Assembly (NCBI GenBank): GCA_016213105.1
Contig: JACRBN010000026.1
Location: forward strand, 372,001 to 436,000
Source of the DNA: Chloroflexota bacterium
GTDB taxonomy: Bacteria; Chloroflexota; Anaerolineae; Anaerolineales; Villigracilaceae
Direction of reading: 5' to 3'
DNA: 64,000 bases
The notes under the pieces were generated by a model. It was given only the letters and a program-made list of their open reading frames with translations. It did not search any database and was not told the origin of the DNA. Positions 25,929-35,013 of this stretch are shown here, piece by piece (the stretch's first letter is position 1; every line of letters starts with the position of its first letter). Made by a program: the position numbers and the translations under genes.

Positions 25929-27035
25929 TTATTGGACGTAGGAGTAGGGGTTGACGTTGGAGCCGCCGATGCGGATCTCGAAATGCAGGTGGGCGCCGAA
26001 GGAGTTGCCTGTGTTGCCCGAGTAGCCGATCAGGGTGCCCTGGCCGACCACCGAACACACGCCCACATTGATCTGGCTTAAGTGGGCGTAGACTGTGACC
26101 CAGCCGTTGCCATGATCGATCTGCACCACGTTGCCATACCCATAGTTATATCCGCCCTGCGCCATGGTGACGACGCCCGCGCCGGCCGCGTACACGTTCG
26201 AACCTTCGGGCGCGGAGATGTCGATGCCGAGGTGGCCCGGGCCGTAGGCGTTGCCCGAGAGGCTGTGGTCGTCGGCAGGCCAGCCCAGCGAGTTGTCGAC
26301 GGGGCCGCCGCCGCAGATGTTCCCGCCGATCTCGGAGGTGCCCGTGCCGGCTCCGCGGCTCATGGTGACCAGGTCGGCCTCCCAGTTGCGCAGTTCACGC
26401 ACGCCGCCGGGGATCATGATGGTCGCGCCGGGTTTGATCTCGGGATCCGTCAGGTCGAGGTTGTTGGCGGGGAAGGTCAAGATGGCTTCGGGGTCGGCCT
26501 CGAACTTGGCGGCCACCTCCTCGATGGTGTCGCCTTCCTTCCACTCGTAATACAACCCATCCACGGGTGGGATGGTCAGTTCCATGCCCGGTTGCAGGTT
26601 ATGGGGATTGTCTCCCAACTGGCTGTTGACATACAGGATGGTCTCAGTCTTGACTTTGAATTTATCGGCAATCGCCATCATGGCGTCGCCGCGCGAAACC
26701 CGATAGATGGTCGGGTCGTAACGCGGGCGTTCGGGGATGATGGTCTTGAGCTGCAGGGAGCGGTCGATGGCGGAGGTGCCGCCCGTGATCGACTGGTTGG
26801 GAAGCGCCACTTCGGGCGGGGCTGAGTCGGGTGCGCTGGTGGGCAGGGGAGTGGTGGCGGCGCTGACGCTCATGGTTCTCCACAGCGCAAAACCAAGCGC
26901 AGCCAGCACGATCACCCAGGTGACGCCCCAACTGACCAGCGTAAAACGGTCCGCCCTGGGGCGCGGCTGTGCGGGGTCCTTGGGTTGGCTGGAGCGCGCG
27001 AAGCGTTTTTTGATTGAGTCGAGAACCTTGTTCAT
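25929..27035 (-). CDS. LysM-domain M23 metallopeptidase (cell-wall endopeptidase)
   Basis: The 368-aa protein has an N-terminal membrane anchor (about 33-52), two LysM-like domains (IYRVSRGDAMMAIADKFKV and YYEWKEGDTIEEVAAKF), and a C-terminal peptidase M23 domain with the zinc ligands in GHLGID and HLHFEI and the intervening YAHLS. It should bind peptidoglycan outside the membrane and cut peptide cross-links or regulate amidases. It starts 5 bp after the rho stop, so it probably shares the rho transcript. Confidence 0.9.
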   Translation of the reverse strand: MNKVLDSIKKRFARSSQPKDPAQPRPRADRFTLVSWGVTWVIVLAALGFALWRTMSVSAATTPLPTSAPDSAPPEVALPNQSITGGTSAIDRSLQLKTIIPERPRYDPTIYRVSRGDAMMAIADKFKVKTETILYVNSQLGDNPHNLQPGMELTIPPVDGLYYEWKEGDTIEEVAAKFEADPEAILTFPANNLDLTDPEIKPGATIMIPGGVRELRNWEADLVTMSRGAGTGTSEIGGNICGGGPVDNSLGWPADDHSLSGNAYGPGHLGIDISAPEGSNVYAAGAGVVTMAQGGYNYGYGNVVQIDHGNGWVTVYAHLSQINVGVCSVVGQGTLIGYSGNTGNSFGAHLHFEIRIGGSNVNPYSYVQ

Positions 27036-27040
27036 TTTTT

Positions 27041-28264
27041 CTATCTATCGAGATTTTCGAGGAATTCCTGGTTGTTCCTGGATCGTTCCATGCGCTGAAT
27101 GATGGCTTCCATGGCCACGCTATTATCCATGCCTGCGCCGGCCGGGGGCGGGGAGATCATCTGGATGTACATGCGGCGCATGAGCCAGGCGCGCTGGAGG
27201 AGGTCGGGGCCGAGCAGCAGGTCTTCGCGGCGGGTGGACGAGCGTTCGATGTCCACGGCGGGGAAGATGCGGCGTTCCTGTAATTTGCGGGAGAGCAGCA
27301 ATTCCATGTTGCCCGTGCCCTTGAATTCTTCATAGACCACGACGTCGAGGCGGGAGACCGTATCCACCAGGCAGGTGGCGATGATGGTGAGCGAGCCGCC
27401 TTCCTCGATGTTGCGCGCCGCGCCGAAGAATTTCTTGGGCGGGTAAAGCGCCGAGGGATCCATACCGCCCGAAAGCGTGCGTCCCGACGGGTTGACGACC
27501 AGGTTGTAGGCGCGCGCCAGACGGGTGATCGAGTCCATCAAGATTACCACATGGCGGCCGATCTCCACGAGTCTCTTAGCCCGGTCTAAGGCAATTTCCG
27601 CGGTGCGGACGTGGGAGGTGACCGGCTCGTCGAAGGTGGAGGCGATCACTTCGGCATCCACCGAGCGGTCCATGTCGGTGACTTCCTCGGGGCGTTCGCC
27701 GATGAGGGCCACCATCAAATGCACGTCGGGATATTTGGTCGAAATGGAGTTCGCAATCTGCTTGAGGATCGTGGTTTTGCCCGCCTTGGGAGGGGAAACG
27801 ATCAGGCCGCGCTGGCCGCGCCCGATGGGCGCCACCAGGTTGATCAGGCGCGGGGCGAGCATATCGTGGTTGACTTCCAGGTCGAATCTTTTATCGGGAA
27901 AAATGGGGGTGAGGTTTTCGAACATGGGTCGACGGGCGGCCTCTTCGGGGTCGAGTCCGTTGACCGATTCGACTTTTAATAATCCAAAATGGCGTTCACT
28001 TTCACGGGGGGGTCTTACCTGACCGATGACCAGATCGCCTGCCCTTAGGTCATATCTTCTTAACTGCGCCTGCGAAACGTACACATCCTGATCGCTGACT
28101 TTATAGGTGTTGGCTCTTAGAAAACCGATGCCTTCGCTCATGATCTCCAGCACACCGCCGCGTAGTTCTATTCCTTGTTTTTGCGCCTCCGCCTCGCGAA
28201 TGAGCATGGCGAGGGCTTCCTTTTTTAAACGGGTGGCATTGGGTATGCTGAATTCCTTTGCCAT
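27041..28264 (-). CDS. rho: Transcription termination factor Rho
   Basis: The 407-aa protein has an N-terminal helical/OB RNA-binding region (ELRGGVLEIMSEGIGFLR, residues about 35-110) and the RecA-type ATPase core: Walker A PPKAGKTT, Walker B VVILMDSITRLARAYN, the Q-loop/R-loop block SGRTLSGGMDPSALYPPKKFFGAARNIEEGGSLT and a terminal RNA-translocation motif. It lacks the long N-terminal insertions seen in some phyla. The upstream leader is about 235 nt, as expected for an autoregulated rho gene. Confidence 0.96.
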   Translation of the reverse strand: MAKEFSIPNATRLKKEALAMLIREAEAQKQGIELRGGVLEIMSEGIGFLRANTYKVSDQDVYVSQAQLRRYDLRAGDLVIGQVRPPRESERHFGLLKVESVNGLDPEEAARRPMFENLTPIFPDKRFDLEVNHDMLAPRLINLVAPIGRGQRGLIVSPPKAGKTTILKQIANSISTKYPDVHLMVALIGERPEEVTDMDRSVDAEVIASTFDEPVTSHVRTAEIALDRAKRLVEIGRHVVILMDSITRLARAYNLVVNPSGRTLSGGMDPSALYPPKKFFGAARNIEEGGSLTIIATCLVDTVSRLDVVVYEEFKGTGNMELLLSRKLQERRIFPAVDIERSSTRREDLLLGPDLLQRAWLMRRMYIQMISPPPAGAGMDNSVAMEAIIQRMERSRNNQEFLENLDR

Positions 28265-28571
28265 CGCGCGTAATTTGGAAAGAGGTTCGTTCTCCAGTTA
28301 AAGTATTTTCATGTTTTTCTCTTTTGGGGGATGGATTTGAGTAGATGAAATTAACCGGCATGCCTGATTGCATGTCGGGGGTGTCCTTTATGAGGTTGGG
28401 GAAAATGGGTAATTGTTCAATTTCAAAAAGCCAAATCTGCATGGCTGAATATCCACGGCAGATTATTTGCAGTCTTGGGCTATCAAGGACGGGGAGACTG
28501 ACCGCATTATAGCATGTTCATTCGGGTGGTGCAAGCAAAGGTTATGCGTATACCCAAAATTATCAAGGATG
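28265..28571. other. 307-bp region holding the rho leader
   Basis: It contains the rho promoter at its right part and a leader of roughly 235 nt. An out-of-frame 113-codon reading frame starting at 28442 on the minus strand runs into rho but shows no coding character. A leader role in Rho autoregulation is plausible but not visible in a specific structure. Confidence 0.5.
28506..28534 (-). promoter_or_regulatory. rho promoter
   Basis: On the minus strand: TTGCAC (-35), a 17-bp spacer and a perfect TATAAT (-10). Confidence 0.75.
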
Positions 28572-31500
28572 CTACTGCGAAGCCTGCCCGCCCGCGAGCG
28601 CATCCTCATCCAGGATGCGGTTTTGCAGGTCCGACAGGCGGCGGTACAGGCCGTCGGCCTGCATCAACTCGGCGTGCGTCCCGCGCTCGACGATGCGGCC
28701 GTGATCCATCACCAGGATCTCGTCCACGTTCTCCAGGCCGACCAGACGATGGGTGATGAGCAGGGAGGTTTTGCGTTTCATCAGTTCGTACAGTGTTTCG
28801 AGCACCTGCTGTTCGGTCAAGGGGTCGAGGTTGGCGGTGGGTTCATCCAGGATCAGGATGGGCGCATCCTTGAGGATGGCGCGCGCGAACGCCAGCCGCT
28901 GGCGTTCGCCGCCCGAGAGGCGCAGGCCCTGCTCACCGATAAAAGTATCGTAGCCCTTCGGCAGGCCCAGGATGAAGTCGTGGATTTGCGCTGCCTTGGC
29001 GGCGGCCTCCACATCCTCCTGCGTGGATTTTCGGCGGGCAAAGCGCAGATTTTGGTAGACGCTGGTGTTGAAGAAGTACGTGTTCTGGGAAACCAGCCCG
29101 ATCTGGGCGCGCACCTCGTCTTGTGCGTACGCCTTGAGCGATTCTCCGCCCAGACGGATCTCGCCCGAGCTGTAGTCCCAGAAGCGCAGCAGCAGGCTGG
29201 CCAGCGTGGATTTGCCCGCGCCGCTGGGGCCGACGATGGCGATGGACTTGCCTGGCTGAACATCGAACGTTACATCTTGCATGGCGGGCGTGGATTGGTT
29301 GGGGTAGGCGAAGGAAAGGTCGGTAATTTGTAACTGGTAATTGGTGATCGGCGTACTGCTCACTGGTGAGGGATCACTGATCACCGGCTGTGCATCGACA
29401 ACTTCAAATAAACGGCGGGCGGCTTCGCGGGCCGAGTTCCACATCTGCGCGGCCAGCGGCAGGGGCATGACGGCCTCGAAGGAGGCCAGTGTCAGCAGGG
29501 TCAGCGAGGCCAGCATAGGCCCCTCCACCTTTCCTGCGCTGACCAGCGGGATGGCCAGCGTCAGCACCGACCACGCGCCGAGTTGCACCAGCAGGGTGGT
29601 CAGCCCCGAGTGGATTCCTGTCACCCTGGCCATGCGGCGCTGCGAGTTGCCATAACTGGCGCTGCTTGCGCCCACCTCCGCCAGGCGCTGCGAGGCGCGT
29701 CCATAGGCCAGCAGATCGGCCATGCCCTGTATGCCGTCCACGAGACGGGTGTGCAGATCCGCGCGACGGGTGATGGTCTCGACCGCCGATTTGCGGCTGA
29801 TGACCTGCGCCAGGATCGGCAGGATCAGGCCAAGGCTCAGGAAAAAGGCCAGGAAGGCCAGGGCAAGCTGAAGTCCAAAGGAGCCGAGGAAGAGCGCCAC
29901 AAAGAAGCCGACCAGGGCCGCCATCAGCGGCGGGGAGACGACACGCACGTAGAAATTCTCCAGCGTTTCCACGTCGCCGATGATGCGTGACAGCAGGTCG
30001 CCCGCGCGATACTCCATCAGGCGGGCGGGGGCCAGCGGTTCGAGTCTTTCGTAGAACCAGGTGCGCAGGCGCGCCAGCAGGCGGAAGGTCACGTCGTGAG
30101 AGACGAGCCGTTCCGCGTAACGCAACAGGCCGCGCGCGATGCCGAAGAAACGCGTCCCCACCACGGCCACGCCCAGGTCCGCGACAGAGGTGGCAATGGC
30201 CGCGGTGGAGATCAGCCAGGCCGAGGTGCCCATCAGCGCCACGCTCGCGCCGACGGTGCCCGCGCCGATCAACACGGACAGAGCCACGCGTCCCCATTCC
30301 CCATCCAGGAAGGAGAGCAGGCGGACTAGAATTGACGATTTGCGATGAACGATTTGCGATTGGGGATTGCGAATTTCTGGTTGCGGATTGGTGGAAGGTT
30401 TAACGTTGAACGTTGAACGTTCAACGTTAAACGCGTCCTCCGACTTTTGACTTTCGACTTGATAGGTTTTCACCATGCTGGCATACATGCCGTCTTTCAC
30501 GAGCAGTTCGCGGTGTGTGCCCTGTTCGATGATGCGGCCCTCTTCGAGCACCACAATCCCGTCGGCCTGAAAGATGGTGTTGAGGCGGTGCGCGATGGTC
30601 AGGACCGTGCGTCCCTGCATGAGCAGGCGGGTGGATTCTTCGAGCAGGGATTCGGTCTCGGGGTCGAGGCTGGAGGTGGGCTCGTCCAGGATCAGGATGG
30701 GTGCGTCCTTGAGGAAGGCGCGCGCCAGAGCCAGGCGCTGGGCCTGTCCACTGGAGAGGCGGGCGCCGCCCTCGCCGATGACGGTCTCGTACTTCTGCGG
30801 CAGCGACTCGATGAACTCAGCCAGGTGCGCGGAGCGGGCGGCGGCGGCCACTTCGGCGTCGCTGGCTTCGGGCTTGCCCAGACGGATATTGGCCGCGAAG
30901 GTGTCGTGGAAGAGATGCGGTTTCTGCGGCACCCAGGCGATGTGGTCGCGTAATTGATAAGGGGTAATTGGTAATTGGTTGACGGTAATTTGCCCCTGCG
31001 TGGGTTGCAGGAAGCCGAGCAGCAGATTGGTCAGCGTCGATTTGCCCGCGCCGGTCCTGCCGACCAGGGCGATTTGCTGGCCCTGCGTGATGGTCAGGTT
31101 GATGTTCTCCAATGCGGAAGTGGGCTCGCCGGGATAGGTGAAGGAAACATCGGCCAGTTGAAGGTTGAAGGTCAAAGGTCGATCATCCAATGTGAGTGAC
31201 TGTTGACTTTCGACTTGTGACTCGGGCAGTGGTGTATCCAGGATTTCGTAAATGCGCCTGGCCGCCGTGGTGCCCGACATGCCGGCGTGGAAGCGGGCGC
31301 CGAGCGCGCGCAGAGGCACGTAGAACTCGGGCGCGAGTACCAGCAAAAAGAGCGCAGGCTGAAACTCCATGTTGCCGTACAGCAGGCGGAAGCCGATCTC
31401 CACGGCGACGATGGCCGTGCTGAGCGTGGCGAGCAGTTCCAACGCCAGCGCCGAAAGGAAGGTGATGCGCAGGACGCCCAGCGTGGTATCGCGGAATTGG

Positions 31501-32174
31501 TCGCTGATCTTCGCGATGGTGCGGGTCTGTCCCTTGGATTGGCCGAAGAGCTTCAACGTGGTCAGACCTTGCAGGCTGTCGAGAAAGTGCGCGCTGAGCA
31601 GGCGCAGGGTTTCGTACTGGCGTTTGGTGACGGCCTCCGCGCCTTTGCCGATCATGATCATGAAGAGCGGGATCAGCGGCGCGGTGACCAGGAAGACGAT
31701 GCCCGTCAACAGGTCGATGGGAAATACGAAGATCAGGATCGAAAGCGGGATGAGGGTGGTGATGACCAGTTGCGGTAGGTACTGGCTGAAGTAGGCGTCC
31801 AGCGCTTCGATGCCCTCGACCGCGGCGGCGGTCAACTCGCCGGTGCGTTGTCCACGCGCATAGGCGGGGCCCAGCTTGAGGATGTGTGCGAAGAGATGCT
31901 CGCGCAGGTCGGTCTTGATCTTGACCGCCACGGCGTTGGCGGCCACTTCGTTCAACCAAGCCAGCAAGGCGCGCCCTGCGATGGCGACCAGGATCCATTG
32001 CAGGAGGGTCGTCACTTCGGCGAGGGACTGTCCCAGCAGGAATACGTCGTTGATCGTGGTGCTGAGCAGCCAGGACTGCCAGATGGTCAGCAGGCCGGCC
32101 AGGAACCCGGACAGGATGGTCAGGGTCAGGGAAACGCGGGTGTCGCGGGTCAGTTGTAAGAGTCTGCGATGCAT
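28572..32174 (-). CDS. cydDC: Single-chain CydDC thiol-reductant ABC exporter
   Basis: The 1200-aa protein has two full ABC exporter halves in one polypeptide. Half one (residues 1 to about 570) has a six-helix domain and an NBD with GRTGAGKSTL, LSSGQAQRLALARAF and ILILDEPTSSLD. Half two (about 610-1200) repeats this with GPSGAGKSTL, LSGGERQRLAFARAIL and ILILDEPTANLD. The arrangement corresponds to CydD fused to CydC, which exports glutathione/cysteine or haem-related thiols and is needed for bd oxidase assembly; cydA and cydB lie nearby. The linker is encoded by repeat-like DNA with a 35-bp palindrome. The ATG stands 8 nt after TATAAT with no ribosome binding site. Confidence 0.92.
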   Translation of the reverse strand: MHRRLLQLTRDTRVSLTLTILSGFLAGLLTIWQSWLLSTTINDVFLLGQSLAEVTTLLQWILVAIAGRALLAWLNEVAANAVAVKIKTDLREHLFAHILKLGPAYARGQRTGELTAAAVEGIEALDAYFSQYLPQLVITTLIPLSILIFVFPIDLLTGIVFLVTAPLIPLFMIMIGKGAEAVTKRQYETLRLLSAHFLDSLQGLTTLKLFGQSKGQTRTIAKISDQFRDTTLGVLRITFLSALALELLATLSTAIVAVEIGFRLLYGNMEFQPALFLLVLAPEFYVPLRALGARFHAGMSGTTAARRIYEILDTPLPESQVESQQSLTLDDRPLTFNLQLADVSFTYPGEPTSALENINLTITQGQQIALVGRTGAGKSTLTNLLLGFLQPTQGQITVNQLPITPYQLRDHIAWVPQKPHLFHDTFAANIRLGKPEASDAEVAAAARSAHLAEFIESLPQKYETVIGEGGARLSSGQAQRLALARAFLKDAPILILDEPTSSLDPETESLLEESTRLLMQGRTVLTIAHRLNTIFQADGIVVLEEGRIIEQGTHRELLVKDGMYASMVKTYQVESQKSEDAFNVERSTFNVKPSTNPQPEIRNPQSQIVHRKSSILVRLLSFLDGEWGRVALSVLIGAGTVGASVALMGTSAWLISTAAIATSVADLGVAVVGTRFFGIARGLLRYAERLVSHDVTFRLLARLRTWFYERLEPLAPARLMEYRAGDLLSRIIGDVETLENFYVRVVSPPLMAALVGFFVALFLGSFGLQLALAFLAFFLSLGLILPILAQVISRKSAVETITRRADLHTRLVDGIQGMADLLAYGRASQRLAEVGASSASYGNSQRRMARVTGIHSGLTTLLVQLGAWSVLTLAIPLVSAGKVEGPMLASLTLLTLASFEAVMPLPLAAQMWNSAREAARRLFEVVDAQPVISDPSPVSSTPITNYQLQITDLSFAYPNQSTPAMQDVTFDVQPGKSIAIVGPSGAGKSTLASLLLRFWDYSSGEIRLGGESLKAYAQDEVRAQIGLVSQNTYFFNTSVYQNLRFARRKSTQEDVEAAAKAAQIHDFILGLPKGYDTFIGEQGLRLSGGERQRLAFARAILKDAPILILDEPTANLDPLTEQQVLETLYELMKRKTSLLITHRLVGLENVDEILVMDHGRIVERGTHAELMQADGLYRRLSDLQNRILDEDALAGGQASQ
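30334..30462 (-). repeat. Repeat-derived in-frame linker inside cydDC, with a 35-bp palindrome
   Basis: Plus-strand 30398-30414 (gtttaacgttgaacgtt) and 30416-30432 form a perfect 17-bp inverted repeat around one base. Flanking near-repeats (gatttgcgat twice, ggattgcgaa/ggttgcggattgg) look like intergenic repeat text, yet the reading frame stays open and encodes the hydrophilic linker between the CydD and CydC halves (about residues 570-613). Confidence 0.75.
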
Positions 32175-32182
32175 AGTGGTTT

Positions 32183-32188
32183 ATTATA
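32183..32188 (-). promoter_or_regulatory. -10 box for a near-leaderless cydDC mRNA
   Basis: TATAAT on the minus strand lies 8 nt before the ATG and abuts the terminator hairpin at 32192. Confidence 0.5.
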
Positions 32189-32191
32189 AAC

Positions 32192-32224
32192 GACCGAGCC
32201 AGGGAAACCTTCCCTGGCTCGGTC
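32192..32224 (-). terminator. Intrinsic terminator upstream of cydDC
   Basis: A 14-bp perfect stem (gaccgagccaggga and complement) with a 5-nt loop is followed on the minus strand by gtttataat. It would end the SQR/42-aa peptide transcript. Confidence 0.75.
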
Positions 32225-32235
32225 TTCACAAACCT

Positions 32236-32261
32236 GGAGTGCGGACTTAAGTCCGCGCTCC
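32236..32261. repeat. 26-bp palindromic repeat
   Basis: The perfect core gcggacttaagtccgc (32241-32256) is extended on both sides by ggag/ctcc with one mismatch. It lies between the 42-aa gene and the terminator and looks like a dispersed intergenic repeat unit. Confidence 0.6.
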
Positions 32262-32268
32262 GTAGGGA

Positions 32269-32397
32269 CTAATGGAACTTGCTTTGCACGGCAATCGTGT
32301 AAATCTTGACGTTCAGCACGATGAAGCGCCACAACTGATACAACTTGAAGTTCATCCAGAACTTTTCTGCCTTGGAGAATTCCTGTTCGTTTTGCAT
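32269..32397 (-). CDS. 42-aa amphipathic peptide downstream of the SQR-like gene
   Basis: A short gene starts 9 bp after the SQR-like stop codon, with GGAG before its ATG, and ends before a terminator. The product is basic and aromatic-rich (residues 13-36, starting FWMNFKLYQLWRFIVL), fit for an amphipathic membrane-surface helix. Its WMNFKLY segment resembles the WMKFMLHY in the C-terminal membrane-binding tail of the upstream protein. It is not an obvious CydX. It may be an accessory subunit; function unknown. Confidence 0.6.
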   Translation of the reverse strand: MQNEQEFSKAEKFWMNFKLYQLWRFIVLNVKIYTIAVQSKFH

Positions 32398-32406
32398 CTC
32401 AGACTC

Positions 32407-33846
32407 CTACTCGGGGATCAACTTCCAGCCAAACAGACCTTTGAACTTCCAGATGAAGGTGTAATGCAGCATGAACTTCATCCACGCGCCGCTCACGCCC
32501 ATCTCGAGGTGCGAGATGAACAGGTCGCGGCCGAACTCGTTGCTGTATTTCTTGCGGTCGGGCACCACGGGACGCATCACGATGGTCACGGCATTGCCGT
32601 CCCACAGGTTGTCGCCCATCGAGGCGATGCAGGCCGCCACCATCTCGGTCATGCGCTCGCTGTGGTTCATCTTGCCTGTCTGGATCAGGTCGGCGATGTT
32701 CATAGCCACCACGCGTCCGATCACGCCGCTGACCATGCCGGTGCGCGGCGGGGCGGGCGCAATGAGCAGGCTGTTCTTGTTGGTGAACGGCTTGGATATC
32801 GGTCCGGGGGGCGCGAAGGCGATGCCCGCCGCGAACACGTTCGGGTAGGTGGGGTTGTTATATTGGGCAGGCCAGGCCTCGGGGGTTTGGGACAGCTCGG
32901 GGTAGGGCAGGCCATACTTGCCGTCCACCAGCACGAAGCCGGCCGGGTTGACCATCTTGGAGGAGACATCCGAACCGTCCTTGCCGATGTACTTGAACGG
33001 CTGACCCTTGAACTGCGGGATGAGCATCGAGAAGTCGAAGTCGGTGGCGCCTTCCTCGCCTTCGTAGTTCTGCCAGTGGATCTTGCCTTCCTCGACCTTG
33101 GTCACGCCGGTCTGGACCTGATAACGGATGCCGTGATCATTGAAGACGGATTTGATGAACTCGCTGCTCTTCTGCACGATGCCGTTGCGCTTGATCTGCA
33201 CGCCGTTGACGCCGAAGTCGCCCAGCTCGGGTTCGTTGGAGAGCCACAGGATATCGGCCTTGTCGCGCAGGCCTTTCTTGAGCAGGTCCTTGTGTACGTT
33301 GACGATGTACTCGAAGGCCGCGCCCTGACAGGTGGCGCCAGGGTGTCCGGTGCCGATCACGATCTTGACCTTCTCACCCTTTTTCATGCGCTCGCACAGC
33401 GCCAGGTAGGCATCGCGGGTCTTGACCGCATGGGGCAGGGAGCAGATGGAATGGGTGAAGCCGGTCTCGGGTCCGAGGCCGGGCGTGCCGGCAAAGTTCA
33501 GCAGCGGACCTGGGGCGATGACGAGATAATCGTAATCGAGGCGGACTTCCTTGCCCGAGCCGATTTCCTCGCCCAGCACGTACTGGTCGCTCGCGTCGGG
33601 GTGGATTTCCTTCGCGGCGGCATGCACGAACTTGACGTGCATGCGGTCATAGACCGGTTTGAGCTTGAAGATGGTCTGCTCGGGCTTCATGTGGCCCACA
33701 CCCACCCACACCCAGGAAGGAACGTAGCCGAACACGTCGCGGTTGCTCATTACAGTGATCTCATGCTGACGCCCGAGTTTGTTTCCGAGGTAGAGAGCCG
33801 TGGTGTGACCCGCGAACCCTGCACCGATCACAAGAACTTTAGCCAT
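32407..33846 (-). CDS. Sulfide:quinone oxidoreductase-like flavoprotein
   Basis: The 479-aa protein starts with an FAD motif (VLVIGAGFAGHTTALYLG) and has the SQR-type GTGHPGATCQGAAFEY, with Cys173 at the position of an active-site cysteine; Cys135 and a Cys in AACIASMGD are further candidates. The C-terminal GAWMKFMLHYTFIWKFKG is an amphipathic segment like the quinone-pool anchor of SQR. It should oxidise sulfide or a related reductant and reduce quinone. AAGGAG precedes the ATG. It sits between cydAB and cydDC but is separated from cydAB by a terminator. The exact substrate is not certain. Confidence 0.8.
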   Translation of the reverse strand: MAKVLVIGAGFAGHTTALYLGNKLGRQHEITVMSNRDVFGYVPSWVWVGVGHMKPEQTIFKLKPVYDRMHVKFVHAAAKEIHPDASDQYVLGEEIGSGKEVRLDYDYLVIAPGPLLNFAGTPGLGPETGFTHSICSLPHAVKTRDAYLALCERMKKGEKVKIVIGTGHPGATCQGAAFEYIVNVHKDLLKKGLRDKADILWLSNEPELGDFGVNGVQIKRNGIVQKSSEFIKSVFNDHGIRYQVQTGVTKVEEGKIHWQNYEGEEGATDFDFSMLIPQFKGQPFKYIGKDGSDVSSKMVNPAGFVLVDGKYGLPYPELSQTPEAWPAQYNNPTYPNVFAAGIAFAPPGPISKPFTNKNSLLIAPAPPRTGMVSGVIGRVVAMNIADLIQTGKMNHSERMTEMVAACIASMGDNLWDGNAVTIVMRPVVPDRKKYSNEFGRDLFISHLEMGVSGAWMKFMLHYTFIWKFKGLFGWKLIPE

Positions 33847-33914
33847 AGGTTTCTCCTTAATGCTGTGTGGCCTTGACACGCCATCATTTATTTGTGACAG
33901 CAAGTACAAAAAAG

Positions 33915-33942
33915 AAAGGCGGAGTGATTTCACTCCGCCTTT
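33915..33942 (-). terminator. Intrinsic terminator of cydAB
   Basis: A 12-bp perfect stem (aaaggcggagtg and complement) with loop attt is followed on the minus strand by cttttttgt. Confidence 0.9.
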
Positions 33943-33948
33943 GTGGAA

Positions 33949-34998
33949 CTAGTAAACCAGGGTCTTCTTGTCGGCGCTGATGCGCTTGCGGAACATGTAG
34001 TATGACCAGCCCTGGTAGACGAGCACGATCGGGACGAAGATCAGGGCAACGATACTCATGACCGTCAGTGTGTACTGCGAGGAGGAGGCGTTGTAGACCG
34101 TCAGCGACCACTCAGGGTTGAGGGTGGAGAGCATCACGTTCGGGAAGGTCATCATGAAGAAGGTGACCTGGGTGAGCACAATGTTCAGGCCGGTCGAGAT
34201 GAAGGCCCAGCCTTCCATCTTCTTGTTGATGAAGTAACCGGTCAGCAGGATCATGACCACGGCCGCCAGCGGGACGACGCCCGGGTTGATCTTGCCGTTG
34301 GCCCAGAATTTCGCCACGTAGGTGTAGATGCCCAACAGGATATACAGCACGGAAGCGCCGATCCACAGTTTCTTGGAGAGGTCGACCGCGCGGGTGTGCA
34401 GGGAGCCTTCGAGCTTGAGCACCAGGAAGTTGGCGCCGTGCAGCAGGAAGACCGCCACTGTGGTCAGGCCGCCCAACAGTCCGTAGGGGTTGAGCAGGGT
34501 CAGGGTCACGCCCAGGTTGTTGGGAAGCCATTCAGGAGCAATCAGGTTCATGTCGGCCCCGATCGGCGAACCCTTGGCCAGGTTGGCGAAGGCGGCACCC
34601 AGCAGCAGGGCAGCCATGAAGGAGCCGATGGCGATCATCCAGTCGAAGCGGTTGCGCCAGGCGGGATTTGCATCCTTGGAGCGGTACTCGAACGAGATGC
34701 CGCGGATGATCAGGCCGACCAGCAGCAGGAACAGGGCCAGGTAGAAGCCGCTGAACATGGTGGCGTACCAATGCGGAAAGGCCGCGAAGGTCGCGCCGCC
34801 CGCGGTGAGCAGCCAGACTTCATTGCCATCCCAGACGGAGCCGATGGTGTTGATGATGGTGCGGCGTTCGATGTCGGTCTTGCCGAGGATGGGCAGGAGC
34901 ATGCCCACGCCGAAGTCGAAGCCTTCGAGGAAGTGGAACCCGATCCACAGGACGGCGATCAGGATGAACCAAAGAACTTGGAGAAATTCGTAAGACAT
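33949..34998 (-). CDS. cydB: Cytochrome bd oxidase subunit II
   Basis: The 349-aa protein has about nine helices and CydB signatures: WIGFHFLEGFDFGVGMLLP, SVWDGNEVWLLTAGGATFAAFP, FEYRSK and a C-terminal VYQGWSYYMFRKRI. It pairs with CydA in the quinol oxidase that reduces O2. It starts 15 bp after the cydA stop. Confidence 0.96.
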   Translation of the reverse strand: MSYEFLQVLWFILIAVLWIGFHFLEGFDFGVGMLLPILGKTDIERRTIINTIGSVWDGNEVWLLTAGGATFAAFPHWYATMFSGFYLALFLLLVGLIIRGISFEYRSKDANPAWRNRFDWMIAIGSFMAALLLGAAFANLAKGSPIGADMNLIAPEWLPNNLGVTLTLLNPYGLLGGLTTVAVFLLHGANFLVLKLEGSLHTRAVDLSKKLWIGASVLYILLGIYTYVAKFWANGKINPGVVPLAAVVMILLTGYFINKKMEGWAFISTGLNIVLTQVTFFMMTFPNVMLSTLNPEWSLTVYNASSSQYTLTVMSIVALIFVPIVLVYQGWSYYMFRKRISADKKTLVY

Positions 34999-35013
34999 GT
35001 TGAGCCTCCGTGA

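Noticed and set aside
28101-28442. 113-codon frame in the rho leader
   Set aside because: It is out of frame with rho, overlaps its start and has no coding character; kept only as a leader note.
32272-33876. 534-codon open frame on the plus strand
   Set aside because: It is antisense to the SQR-like gene; His/Asp-rich shadow.
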